Shown piece by piece: positions 1-11,237 of a stretch of DNA of 64,000 nt. The notes below the pieces were generated by a model, which had not been told where the DNA came from, did not search any database, and saw only the letters and a program-made list of their open reading frames with translations. Source of the stretch: Strigops habroptila (lineage: Eukaryota > Chordata > Aves > Psittaciformes > Psittacidae); the NCBI RefSeq assembly GCF_004027225.2, contig NC_044278.2, positions 79,620,923-79,684,922 of the forward strand, given 5' to 3'. The position numbers and the translations under genes are program-made. Within the stretch, counting starts at the first letter, position 1, and each line of letters opens with the position of its first letter.

Positions 1-875
1 CAGTGCATTATGACTCTGTAAAGAAGGCAGCTGCACATCACACTTCTCATTCAGCCAATTGTGCAAGAAAAGCATCACCCGACTATCATTTTTTAGACTC
101 CTTGAAATGAGTTTAAAATAGACATCTATCCAATGCTGATTCAGTTTCCCCAGTTTTTGAAAGTTTAGTATCTGAAACACTGCAACACCATCACCTGCTC
201 ATTATTATTTTTTAAACAAAATAATACTGAATCTCCCACATAGGAAGGACAATAAGCAACAATATAGTGCAGGCTCCAAGTTAAATCTGGTTCAGACAGC
301 GTAATAATGATGTCATTAAGGCTCCGAGCTGAATGGGAATCAGACAGTACTGTAGTACAGCTGCAGACATAAATCTGAAAGAACTTTTTTGGCTACATTC
401 TCAGACTTACCTTGAAAGATATTTAGGAGCTCCAGCAATGTGAGTTGAAAGAAGTGTTCTCAAAGGGAGGTTTGCAGACTGAAGAACCTATGTAGGCCTT
501 ATAGGCACTTTCTACTGTGGCACAGGAAGGAACATTTTGTTAAATGAATAAACTAAGAGAAATCATTTCAGAAGAAGTGCAAACCAGAAAACAAATAAAC
601 CTTAATACTACCACAAATAAATGAGACTAAGGCAATTGTGGGACTGCTCAAAGCCTTTTTGCCTTGCTGAATGAAAGCAATCCCTAAGACTGAATGGGTA
701 ATGAGATCCTGGCTCCTGAGATTTTAGCTTTCTTAATCATGTTCATAATTAATTCAAGAACATTGATAATTTCATTACATTCTTTTTGTCTTATCAATAA
801 ATGATGTGCCTGCACTTTTGGTCCTGTGTACAGGGAGAAAGGAGATGCTTTGGGTAATATTGCACCAGGAATCGT

Positions 876-910
876 GTATGTATATATGTATATATACACA
901 TATATATTAT
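876..910. repeat. TA/TG-rich microsatellite
   Basis: Alternating purine-pyrimidine run built of TATATG and TATACA steps. It is short and imperfect and lies in intergenic DNA. Confidence 0.75.
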
Positions 911-1340
911 CTATATGACCCGAAATAGGGATGTGGTAGTTATTATCCTTAACCAGGCCTCTATTATTGGAATACGATGACAAGCAGTTACAAATAATTA
1001 ATAAGCTTTTTATGCAGAAATGCAAAACCCTTTAAAGAAAAATATGCTGTGAACAGAATTCCTGTCTGAAAGATACACACCTAGAATAAAATATATTTTA
1101 AGAGCTATTTAAGAATGGAATTTACATAAGCTCAAACTACAAATGTATTTTTAAAGCATCTCTAAATTCTGTTTTTAAAATATCGTTTTAAAAAAACCCT
1201 CAACTTTAGCTCATTTTTCTATTTGAAGAGATGTGCCCTTCTGTTTGTCCTTCCAAACACATTTCCAGTATCAGCTTACGTCTAACACCAAGCTGTACTC
1301 ACCCACTCAGTTGATACTGTCTGGGGCTTTTTACATTTTC

Positions 1341-1357
1341 TTTTTTTTTTTTTTTTT
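1341..1357. repeat. Homopolymer T-run
   Basis: An uninterrupted run of 17 T. No adjoining SINE or processed pseudogene body is recognisable on the complementary strand. Confidence 0.8.
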
Positions 1358-4300
1358 CTGTTTAATGAAGACTGAAAGCTCTCTCTTTATCTATCAGTCA
1401 GTCAAAGGGGAAGCATCCCTTCAGGGTTTACTACTTGTGTTCTATGTTATCTTCAGCAAAGCAACAGATCTGGTTTGATCTCTTTTTTTTTTTGTTATTG
1501 TTGTTGTTGATTTAGAGGTATCATTGGTTTTAGACAGCAGAATCTGTAGAATCAAAAGTTTCTGACCCTAGCCAAATACTGCTGCGTTATTTGCTCTCAC
1601 TTGCACCTTATTTCATTCTGACATCAATGAAACCATCTGTGGAGAAAGTGACCCTGCACAAGAGAAAGCACCATAAATGGGTCTCAAACAGTTTAATAAT
1701 AACCTTCAGAACACAAGCTACACTAGCAAACTGTCTACCACGCTATGGCAATCACTGCTTTAAAAAGCCAATTATCTTTTAAAAACAATAAAACCAGGCA
1801 TTTCCTTCTTATGAGCAGGTTAAATGCCAACTTAAGGACAAATATACTCTCTACCAAATGTTCTCTGCGTCCTTTCTTATGATATCAGCTTCATGGGGAT
1901 GTTACTCTGCTGAAGGTCTAAGTGGTTCCACTGGGTGGCCTTTAGCCAGCACAGCATATGTGAGGTCAGTGACATCCTAAATGTCCTCCAGTAAAGAAAG
2001 AACATTTATGAAGGTATGGATAAAGGGTTTCCATTCCAAACATACTTAGCAGGGCTGGGCAGGAGAAAGCCTGAATTTCTTGTACGTGTAATGTTGTATG
2101 TTCATAAGTAACTAAGCGTATGTTCTTTATACTGCTAACAAAAAAGAGGCCAAGGAGCAACCTTGGTGCTCCTTGGTGCTTGGCAAGGTGCTCAAATGGC
2201 ACCAACTGACCACAGACCATACTGCTCACAGCTAGTGCCATAAAACAGATGTCTGGGGATACCTCACCCCAGAAGCCCAAAATACATCTAAGGAAGATGC
2301 TGGCAATTCAATGTGACGGACAAGTGGGGCACCACACTCAGCCTGGTCTCCTAGCTTTCATTTACCTTTTATGCTTCTGAATGTAAAGATACCCAGAGGT
2401 GCCAAAAGCCCTGTCATCAAATATATAAGGTAACCCTAAGATTTAGGCACCTGAGGAGAACTGTTGAGTGTTTTTGTTTTGTTAGGGAGTTCCTCAAGGG
2501 ATGGGGAAGGCAGCCTAAAGGAGCTACTATAGAATAAAAGTAAATCTTTCCCTCTTCAAGGTGTAAGCAATAATATACGAGGATAGCAAGCAGCGCTCAG
2601 GTGAACACAGCACAGGTTAGTTAGTATGCTTGATGTATTTAATCAAAAAGACTCTGGGCCTGAACCATGTTTTGTACCATCCCTCCTAGATTACCAGCAC
2701 TGCCCCTTGGGGTTGTAAGAGCAAATCCAAATTGATTTAGGCAATACAGATACAGAGACATTTATCCCAGTGCTCCACAGCCATAAACCCATAAGCCCAT
2801 ACTCAGATTATCTGAATTTCCTCCAGGAGGGGCTCATCTCCCCAGTGACAGTGTAAAAAGCCTCTGAATACACTCTCAGTTCAGGCACTTTAAGGGAATA
2901 CCTGGAGTTAGGTGGGATACAGACAAACTACTAATCCTGGATGCAATGAATTAAGAACACTGAATGCATTCAATTAACTAGAAAACACTCTCTCTTCATC
3001 CTTGCTGTTTTCAGAGGGCAGAATTCCCGAAAAGTAGGCTCAGGTCCTGGATTTTGATTAGGTTGCTCTTGCTGCAGGTCAATGTAGTGCCTTCAGGTGT
3101 TATGAAGCCCAGCCTTATTGCTGAGATCAGCAATTGTAATCACTCTCAAATTTAGGGCAACATATCTTTGAAGCAATTCTGAACTATAAATAATCTGGAA
3201 ATCTCTCTGAACTTGATTGTAACTTTTTCTGCAAGAGCTACTAACAAGATGGCAAGCATCTCTAGCTAGCACATGTTGTTATTCAAGAGGGTAGTCTCAA
3301 AACCGGAGCAGTTTATGTGTTTGAAATTCCTGGCCCTTTTTTATTTAGCAGTTTAGCTATAGCCTTAGATGATCCATGCTTTATTTCGAACCTTTAAGAT
3401 GTAAGTAGTGTCCCTTGACTTTGGAAATGTCTTACCAGAACAGAAATGTTAGAAGGTCCTAAGGGATTCAGAGGACCATCCTGAAATGCATGAGAATCCA
3501 CAGCCCAGTAACTGATAGTTATCAACATTTTTTTCAATGATAAGCCAACTACAAATTCACAAAGACAACCACTATGTTCAATTTTATAGGATTATATTTC
3601 TAAACTAAATCCATTCGTATAAGCTTGGGCAAAATTATGTGGATTTTGTAGGATAAACTTCTTGCAGGAGAAAGAAGTCCAAAAAGAGCAACACAGAATC
3701 ACTTAGCAAAGCAAGCTGTTGCCTGTGACAGTGACGTATGAGACATGGGTGATATATATACTGGGTGGTTTTATCAGTAAATCATTGAGTTATTTACTTC
3801 CCTGAGGAACTGGACCTGTCCCTGGAAGAGATTGCACTGTGAGATGCACCAAATGGGAATTAATATTGGCAAAAGAGTCAATTTTGATTTGTTCACACCA
3901 AAGAATCATAAAATATAATTTAATAAATAATACACTACAAATGTACTTCCTCTTCTAACTTCTAGTGATTTTAAAATGGTGGAATCTGGATATTCCTGTT
4001 GTTTGCCTCATTAACTTTAAAGGAAAACTTCCCATAAAATGTGGTAGTTTTAGATGGAGTATTTATCCAATATATCCCTGGCAGGATAGGAACAGTTGCA
4101 CATTGAAGAACAGAAAAAAACCCCAAAACAGAGAATGAAGCACTGTAACTGAAGAGATATAATACCACTTTAATTTTTTATACATTGCATATTAAGGGTA
4201 GAAAAGAGTCTCCACCACTGTGTTTTGTTTTGGTTTTGTTTCTTGGGGTTTTTTTTCCCAATCTTAACAAATCTGTAGCTAAAACCATTTAGACTGAAAA

Positions 4301-4929
4301 ACTAAAAAATATGTACATGGTCAAACTGCAAAATAAAAAACAAATTCATCATTGACAAAAACCTGATAAATACTGCTACTTACTACATCAAAAATAAACA
4401 AGAAAGCTCAAATGCTGTAAACAGTTGCTGTGCAGAAAACAGCTCAACATTACAGAGTGTTATAGGAAGTGCTTCTGCTAATGTTAACACCATTTTCAGA
4501 AAAGCTTTGCACAAATAAAAATCAGACACTAATTTTCAGTGTAATAAAAGCAGTGACAACTTTATCATTGCTAATGCATAGAAAATGACAGCTGTGATGC
4601 ATAGCATATTATGGCAGAAATGCAAACAAAATACTTTTTCCTCTTTAATTCCTCCACAACATGGCCATTCATTGGAATTACACTACATCTCAAGCACCAC
4701 ACAGTGAATTGGCTTTATTCTAATTTAGGGCTACTATTCATGTATGCTTTATGTGTTTGTTGTTAAGTGAGAGCTTTGGAGAATCCCAGCCTAAAGCCTA
4801 CACATTCCTAATGCTATAAGCTAACATTTTCAGATCACAGATTTGAAGTACACTGGACATAATACTCACCCAGGTCATGGAAACATGAGTGGATATTAAA
4901 GCGTGGCCAGGCTCAAAAAGTAATGAGCA

Positions 4930-5640
4930 GCAGTACAATATCCAAGAGGTATCTAGTTACAAGCAGCATTCCTTAGGGCCCAATAACATCTTGATTAGCA
5001 TCCCAGACAATGAGGTGGAACACATCCTCAGCAACCTCATGAATTACATCAAAACAGGAGGCACAGTCAATATGCTGGAGGGCAGTCATTCAGAGGGACC
5101 TCAACAGGCTAAAGAAAGGGGCTGAAAGAAGTCTCACAAAGTTCAGTAAAGAAAACTGCAAAGTCATGTACCTGTGACAATAACTCCATGGATCTGTAGA
5201 GAGGGGTGACAGGCTAGAAAGCTATTTGGAAAAGGTAACCTAATGATTCTGGTAGACAGTAAGTTGAGCATTTGTCAGCACCATGCTCTTGCAGAGAGGA
5301 TTACTGATTGCATGCTCAGCTGTGTTGGTAAAACTGTATCCAGTAAGTCAAAGAACATAAGTATTCCTCACTATAGACACCTTTCTGACTGCATCTGGAA
5401 TAATGTTCACTTTTGGACTCCCTAGTAGGAGAAAGATATTGAAGTATTGGACCAAGTCCAGAGAGGGGCCAACAAGATTACTGAGGTCTTGGAGTAGACA
5501 ACACAAAGAGGAGACTGAGACAGTTCATTCAGGCTGGGTGGACACAGCCCCAAGCAGCCTGCTGTATCTGAACTGCGTTTAGTGGGAAGTTAAAGAGCAT
5601 CCCCTCCAACTTGGATTACACTTCTGTTCTGTGAGCAGAA
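4930..5640 (+). mobile_element. Old, decayed CR1 LINE fragment (sense)
   Basis: This is a degenerate CR1 non-LTR retrotransposon in + orientation. Near 4990-5040 the translation still shows the track around the reverse-transcriptase catalytic region (NILISIPDNEVEHILSNL), although the catalytic residues are lost. From about 5095 the DNA follows the CR1 segment that encodes the region after the catalytic core (GACCTCAACAGGCT onward). At about 5530 it jumps to the CR1 3' end, with CAGCCCCAAGCAGCCTGCTG and then CCCCTCCAACTTGGATTACA, so an internal piece of the 3' half is deleted. The end near 5640 corresponds to the natural CR1 3' terminus, with a decayed form of its short terminal repeat. Stops and frameshifts are numerous. 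The 5' boundary is approximate. Confidence 0.8.
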
Positions 5641-6706
5641 AGGAGTTAAATAATATAATGACATATTCCAGACCTAAGACCATCATAAGTGCTCAAACCA
5701 TGACCTGTACAGACCCACGTTTTAAACTCCAGACAGAGGTGGTGAATTGGTGTCATCAGTTCTTTACAGTACTGCCCATAAATCTGACATCTTTTCATTA
5801 ATCATTTTGAACCTCTTTTAGAGAAAAAAATGGCATCAAAGCTTAAAAACAACTGATAAATTTCCTCTCTGCTTAAATAGACTATCTTAATGGATGCTAA
5901 ACCAATTGTTACAACATAAGATATTAAACTGCTACATACAGTAGTTCTGCTCTACTTGCTCTGACCTACTCACATGATATTTTCTTGAGGTATTTTTAAT
6001 ATCAAAGATGATAAATAATTTCCAAGTCACAGGAACCATAGTCATCAAAATCTTCTAGAAATGAAAAAGTTTTGAAGAAGACACTCTTTACATAACATTT
6101 CTTTTATAAAGGGTTAAATATCATAAACATGTAGGCTAATCCCAAACATCTGTATTCTGCTCCTCACCATTTGCTACTCTCCCAGTTTCAATTCATTTTA
6201 GGTATCAGAACTCCCTCTAGTTCTAGTAACAGTAGGAACATCATGCATGTAATTCTGCTTTTTCACATGACATACAGTGGAAGTCCCGTCATACTCATCA
6301 TATATAGATCTTCACATGAAACAATATAAAAAGGATGCCTTTAAGGCACACATACATGAGCCAGAAGGATGTAATAGATAAGGAGCTTGTAAAATAAAGC
6401 TTTTTATGCAGAGGAAATATTTAAGCAGGCAAGAAAGTATGTTGTTGCAACCATTTCAATAAGCAGATAGATAAGTATGGGCATTGATAGTGACACAAAA
6501 GATAGAAGGTAAGATTGGTCAACAGTGAGAAAAGGCACATAAGAGCTGAAGAGGATAAAAATAGAATAAAGGCATAGAGATTACTAGAAGGATAATTAGA
6601 ACCACAAGAGAGAAAAATGCAGTTGTTGCAGAAACAGCGGAAACCAGAACAGAAAAGAACTTGATTTAAATGCTATGATCACAGAAGATACTAACCATCT
6701 GCATTT

Positions 6707-6800
6707 AAAAAAAAAAAAAAAAAAAAACAAAAAAAAAAAAACAAAAAACAACAAAAAAAAACAAGAAAGAAAAAAAGAAAAAAAGAAAAAAAAAGAAAAA
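6707..6800 (+). repeat. A-rich low-complexity tract
   Basis: About 94 bases of nearly pure A, broken by single C and then single G residues (A-runs with AAC, AAG and AAAG steps). It could be the expanded poly(A) tail of an old retroposed sequence, but the DNA before it matches no gene or SINE that I recognise. It may simply be an A-rich simple repeat. Confidence 0.85.
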
Positions 6801-7612
6801 TCTTCTCAGGGAGCTAGAATAGTAGTTATGTACTCATGAACCTGGAAGCTGCATTTACAATCATTTACATTTTAAAAGGAAAAAAAATGAACCCCAAACA
6901 AAAACAAACACAAAAGGTCATAGGAAAAAGAATGAATTCCAAATTCAGTTTCATAACTTTGTACAAAATAATAAAGTGAGTTGCTTTTGATTGAATTTGA
7001 ATTGACAGCAAAAAATTCTCATTTACTGTTATTTGATGCTTCATTGAGTGACTTGTGGTTCATTACCAGCTTTCTCAATTGATATATCACTGCAGCCAAA
7101 TAATGGACAAGTGACACATGCTATGAAATATGCATTTCACTAAGAAACTGCTTTCCACATCTTGAAAACCTTTGCTAGTATTTATGCTTGAAATTAAGCC
7201 AAACACTAAGCATTGATTTTAATATGTTTAGATGAAATCAAATTGCCCTAACTGTGTTAACACTGTGGAACATGCAATAATCCATGGACTTTATGTGCTG
7301 ATAAATCTGAAACTACAGTAAATGCATAATTATGCCATCAATGATATCTGTTTCTGGTGCCTATTACTCAGATACTGTGCTATCTACAGCTTTCTGCATG
7401 AAAGTATCACCAAGGAAGCAATTTATTTTTCTCACAAGTTACTGAATCTGTTAAAATCAAAAATTGACAGCATTAATCAACTGTATTTATAATTTCAGGG
7501 AACAGCCTTTTGCTTTCTTGCCTATGGAGTACTGACTGATTTAGGGGGAGCTCCCAGACTAAATATTTGGAAAACTGGGAGTTTGTTCAATCCCTGCACA
7601 TTTCTGTTCCTA

Positions 7613-7640
7613 ATGCTGACAACAGTGCTGTTGTCAGCAT
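7613..7640. repeat. Perfect 13-bp inverted repeat with 2-bp spacer
   Basis: The arms ATGCTGACAACAG (7613-7625) and CTGTTGTCAGCAT (7628-7640) are exact reverse complements separated by TG. Each arm contains TGCTGAC, the half-site of a Maf recognition element, but the half-sites are further apart than in a functional palindromic element. The symmetry stops at the flanking bases. Confidence 0.9.
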
Positions 7641-7810
7641 ATCAGCATGATCGTCCCAGATGTCTTCCCATGTTAGCCAGAGAAGCCTTGTTTTGATAAT
7701 TTCGCCTCCAGGACAGAAAGAAAAAAAGAAAAAAAATGTTCAGGTAAGAATTCAGACTGGATATTGCTCAGCTACAAATTGGTTCTAATATTTCCAGGCA
7801 ATGCTCAGAT

Positions 7811-7910
7811 AAAGGAAAAGAGGAAAAAAGGAAGGGAGGAAAAGGGTAAAGGTTTGGAAATGGGTGAAAAAGAGGGCAATGGGAAGGAAAGGGAGAAAGG
7901 ACAAAGGGAG
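7811..7910 (+). repeat. Polypurine tract
   Basis: About 100 bases made almost entirely of A and G in irregular GGAAA/GGGAAA blocks, with a few T or C interruptions. It has the mirror-like composition that can form triplex DNA. No gene function is implied. Confidence 0.75.
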
Positions 7911-8399
7911 TCACCAAACCATCATTTCCAGATGATGCTACATAGGCACTTGCGAGGTCTGTATTTCTTTTTATTTCTGATGTTGCAGTGAAGAATTTTT
8001 GATTCATTGCCAAATGAGGGGGTAAAAATTATTCGGAAATTTTGACAAATTAAAAACAAACAAATAAATCAGTCTGCCATGTGAACCTCTTCTTTAATAA
8101 AAACAAATACATTTAAAAGTTACTCTGACAAGGAGTTTTTTATTACTCACAAAACAGAGGAGTTTGCCTGAAACATGCAACCTAGAGCACCACCAAGGGA
8201 GGCAGCAGCTTCTGGACTCTGTTTTGAGATCTTCAAGATCTTCTGGGAACTTATCTGAAATAACTGGGGATTCCCGGGAATCCTTCAAGAAGCATCAGGG
8301 TGCTGGTTCTGCCCTGTAAGGGTAGCTACAGAAGATCGTGACTTCCAGGAAGCTCTAGATCTGGGACACTGTGGAGAAACCTCTAAGGCTCATCTGACC

Positions 8400-9265
8400 C
8401 TTGGACTATTATGGTCCAAAAGCATAGGAGCTCAGGTGGTTTTTTGCCTCCTTCCTTCCAGTGAGCGAGAAATGCTGGAGAAGGAGTGAATGGATTTTGT
8501 GGATCAACAACTTGTTGCACAACTGGTACTCACAACATGGGATTCTGCTTTTATGACTGTGGGACCTCCTCTGAGGACCAAGGAACCCAGTCTGAGAATC
8601 TCTAGTAAAGGAGGAAATCCACCTGAACAAGCAAGGCAAAAGCTTCTTTGCCAGTATGCTGGCCAGCCTGGTGAGATCTTTAAGCTAGGAATAATGCAGA
8701 TGGGAGATGGCAACTAACAAACAAGTGAGGAAACAGTGGGCTGGGATGGCACGCAGAGTGTTATGTGAGCAGAAGAAACCTCACAATCATCAAAATAGAA
8801 CTGAAGGGTGGCCACCTTAGCCATATGCACATAAATGAGGGAGTGATTACAGGACAGTATCTTGGGAGAAGTTCTCACACCTTTTCTGGCAAATCAGTAC
8901 AGCTGGGTGTTTCTGAAGTACATACAGTATGCACAGCATGGAGAACAAGAGGCATGTGTGCAGTTGTAGGGTGACAATCCTATTGAAATGCAGAGACTGT
9001 GGGATAGCACACACAGCTGGAGTACTGCAATGGATGGAAAAAAGTTCTTTAGGAACGATAGGCCAGGGTGGTAAAGAAGAATGGAATTAGGAGAGCCAAA
9101 GCCCATCTGGAACTGAAGCTGTAAAGTGATATGAAAGGCAGCAAGAAGGGATTCTTCAGGCATATTACTTGCAAAAGAAACACCAGGAAAAATGTGGGCC
9201 CACTGCTGAATGGGGCCAGGGTCCAGATGGCACAGGATGTGCAAAATGGTGAGGTATTTCTTTTG
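8400..9265 (+). mobile_element. Old CR1 LINE with ORF1 end and ORF2 start
   Basis: Decayed CR1 in + orientation representing its upstream part, which most CR1 copies lack because of 5' truncation. Translation near 8550-8580 gives GFCFYDCGTSSED, and 8617-8688 reads IHLNKQGKSFFA and continues to LASLVRSLS then stop, which matches the C-terminal end of the CR1 ORF1 esterase (SGNH hydrolase) domain and ends at the expected place. At about 8930-9065 the frame resembles the N-terminal part of the ORF2 endonuclease (WDSTHSWSTAMDG). Near 9070 the DNA jumps to the segment between endonuclease and reverse transcriptase (GAGAGCCAAAGCCCATCTGG), so most of the endonuclease is deleted. Several frameshifts are visible, including one inside the esterase portion. 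It is not functional. The outer limits are approximate. Confidence 0.78.
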
Positions 9266-9580
9266 AACTAAGCTGATGAAACAGAATTTTAGCTGAGTTA
9301 TACCTATCAGGAGAGCCTTTATACTAATGGGGTTTGGGGTCTTTTTCTGAATATAGAATAAGCCATACTGGCATAAAAACTGCTATATAACTGTGGTTGC
9401 TTGAAGGGGTTTGCCATCACTTCACTACCTCACTGTAATTCAAGCTACAAAACTTGAACACTGACAATGTTCAAATACACCAGTACAGATGAAATTTCAT
9501 GCTAGAACTGGTGATGAGATAAAAATACCTAAACTCAATGATTTATAACATGATTTGATATGAGCGTGCTCTGAGAAGAA
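9266..9580. other. Unassigned spacer between two CR1 copies
   Basis: About 315 bases of AT-rich sequence between the old sense CR1 and the younger antisense CR1. I recognise nothing in it. It could be more of a decayed element or original host DNA. Confidence 0.5.
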
Positions 9581-10603
9581 TCATAGAATAGTAAGGGTTG
9601 GAAAGGACCTTAAGATCATCTAGTTCCAAACCCCTTGCCATGGGCAGGGACACCTTGCACTAAACCATGTGGTCCAAGGCTTTGTCAAAGCTGGCCTTGA
9701 ACACCACCATGGATGGAGCATTCACAACCTCCCTGGGCAATCCATCCCAGTGCTTCACCACCCTCACTGTAAAGAACTTCTTCCTTACATGTAATCTAAA
9801 CTTCCCCTGTTTAAGTTTGAAGCCATTACCCCTTTCCCACCACTACAGTCCCTAAGGAAGAGTCCCTCCCCAGCCTATCCTTATAGGCCCCCTTCAGATA
9901 CTGGAAGGCTGCTATGAGGTCTCCACACAGCCTTCTCTTCTCCAGGCTGAACGGCCCCAACTTTCTCAGCCTGTCTTCATACGGGAGGTGCTCCAGCCCT
10001 CTTATCATCCTCGTGGCCCTCCTCTGGACTCGCTCCAACAGCTCCATGTCCTTTTTATGTTGAGGACACCAGAACTGCACACAGTACTCCAAGTGAGGTC
10101 TCACGAGAGCAGAGTAGAGGGGCAGGATCACCTCCTTTGACCTGCTGGTCATGCTTCTTTTGAAGCAGCCCAGGATACGGTTGGCTTTCTGGGCTGCAAG
10201 CGCACACTGCCGGCTCATGTTAAGCTTCTCATCAACCAACACCCCCAAGTCCTTCTCTGCAGGGCTGCTCTGAATCTCTTCTCTGCCCAACCTGTAGCAG
10301 TGCCTGGGATTGCCCCGACCCAGGTGTAGGACCTTACACTTGGCTTGGTTAAACTTCATAAGGTTGGCATTGGCCCACCTCACAAGCGTGTCAAGGTCCC
10401 TCTGGATGGCATCCCTTCCCTCCAGCGTACCAACCGAACCACACAGCTTGGTGTCGTCGGCAAACTTGCTGAGGGCGCACTCAATCCCACTGTCCCTGTC
10501 ACTGACAAAGATGTTGAACAGGACCGGTCCCAACACCGATCCCTGAGGGACACCACTCATTACAGGTTTCCAATTGGACATCGAGCCATTTACAACAACT
10601 CTG
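9581..10603 (-). mobile_element. CR1 LINE, 5'-truncated, antisense
   Basis: The 3' end of the element is at 9581, with the TCATAGAAT terminal motif, and the truncated 5' end is near 10603. The minus-strand frame 9826-10620 encodes the C-terminal part of the CR1 reverse transcriptase: [15 protein letters not shown], then the FADDTKLCG catalytic motif (the two Asp of the palm domain), then [18 protein letters not shown] and [20 protein letters not shown]. The frame is lost before the usual C-terminus (near 9850) by a small indel, so the copy is dead. It is very similar to the copy at 28018-29038 and was inserted just left of the retroviral remnant. Confidence 0.95.
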
Positions 10604-10636
10604 AAGAGAAGAGAGGCCATGAGCTAACAGATACTT

Positions 10637-10986
10637 TTGATTAGCAGATTTCAGTTTGGCATGGAGAGGGACAATTGGGTTTACTGGACTCTGTGGATCA
10701 GATGGCCTGGCACATCAGTCCCACAGAAGTATAAGACTCTAGTAGATACCAGTGCACAGTGTACCCTGATGCCATCAAGGTATCAAGGGGTGGAACCCAT
10801 TTATATTTCTGGAGTGACAGGAGGATCCCAAGAGTTGACTATACTGGAGGCTAAAATCAGCCTGACTGGGTGGAAGTGGCAAAAGCACCCCATTGTGACT
10901 GGTCCAGACGCTCCATGCATCCTTGGCATAGACTATCTCAGGAGAGGGTACTTCAAAGACCCAAAAGTGTATTGATGGGCTTTTGG
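10637..10986 (+). pseudogene. Endogenous retrovirus protease remnant
   Basis: A + strand open frame of 112 codons (stop TGA at 10973-10975) looks like a retroviral aspartic protease domain. The active-site triplet region is at 10745-10753 and reads D-T-S where functional enzymes have D-T/S-G, so the catalytic glycine is replaced. A glycine-rich flap-like segment follows near residues 58-62 (GVTGG). A C-terminal ILGIDYL segment fits the conserved end of the fold. Gag sequence and most of pol are missing. Directly downstream lies LTR sequence in the same orientation, so this is the fossil of one provirus with a large internal deletion. The family (ERVL-like or ERVK-like) is not decided here. 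Confidence 0.75.
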
Positions 10987-11237
10987 ATCGCTGCTCAGGT
11001 CGGGCTGGGTATCAGTCAGTGGGCTCCTCTTGTTATTTCCCTTGTCATTATTATTACTGGTGGTAGCAGTAGTGGTTTTGTATTATACCTTAGTTACTGG
11101 ACTGCTCTTATCTCAACCCGTGGGAGCTACATTCTTTTGATTCTCCTCCCCATCCCTCCAGGAGCGGGGGGAGGAAGAAGAGGAGTGAGCGAGCGGATGC
11201 GTGGTTCCGAGTTACCAGCTGGGCTTAAACCACGACA
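10987..11237 (+). mobile_element. Partial LTR of an endogenous retrovirus
   Basis: The right border is sharp: TTAAACCACGACA ends with the CA expected of an LTR 3' end at 11237. Internal marks typical of a widespread avian LTR are GGGCTGGGTATCAGTCAG near 11003, a TTATTATTATTACTGG stretch near 11047, CTGCTCTTATCTCAACCC near 11102 and the C-rich then GGAGGAAG-type segment near 11140-11190. The left part (U3 with the TATA region) is missing, so only the R/U5-like half remains. A decayed polyadenylation-signal-like ATTATA lies near 11083. Family assignment and orientation rest on recalled resemblance and on agreement with the protease remnant. Confidence 0.65.

Larger units (their letters stand above)
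1..4929. other. Intergenic DNA with no supportable gene
   Basis: AT-rich sequence with stop codons in all frames. The open frames present (up to about 113 codons) resemble no family I know and lack flanking splice sites that would join them. It holds a TA/TG microsatellite near 876-910, a T-run near 1341-1357 and scattered short A/T runs. I see no recognisable transposon before the CR1 copy that begins near 4930. Confidence 0.6.
5641..8399. other. Intergenic DNA with no supportable gene
   Basis: No coding exon is recognisable. The stretch contains an A-rich tract (6707-6800), a perfect inverted repeat (7613-7640) and a polypurine tract (7811-7910). The two overlapping open frames at 7764-8013 are by-products of the purine tract, and their products are low-complexity K/E/G-rich or P/F/S-rich. 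Confidence 0.6.

Noticed and set aside
7764..8013. Overlapping open frames on both strands with repetitive products
   Set aside because: They are translations of the polypurine/polypyrimidine tract.
9667..9855. Similar plus-strand small proteins at 9667, 28143 and 50285 that look like a repeated gene family
   Set aside because: They are antisense translations of the CR1 3' end, so their similarity reflects the shared transposon.
10310..10644. Plus-strand open frames overlapping the CR1 copy at 9.6-10.6 kb (likewise near 28.4-29.1 kb)
   Set aside because: They are antisense shadows of the CR1 reverse-transcriptase frame, occurring identically in both copies.
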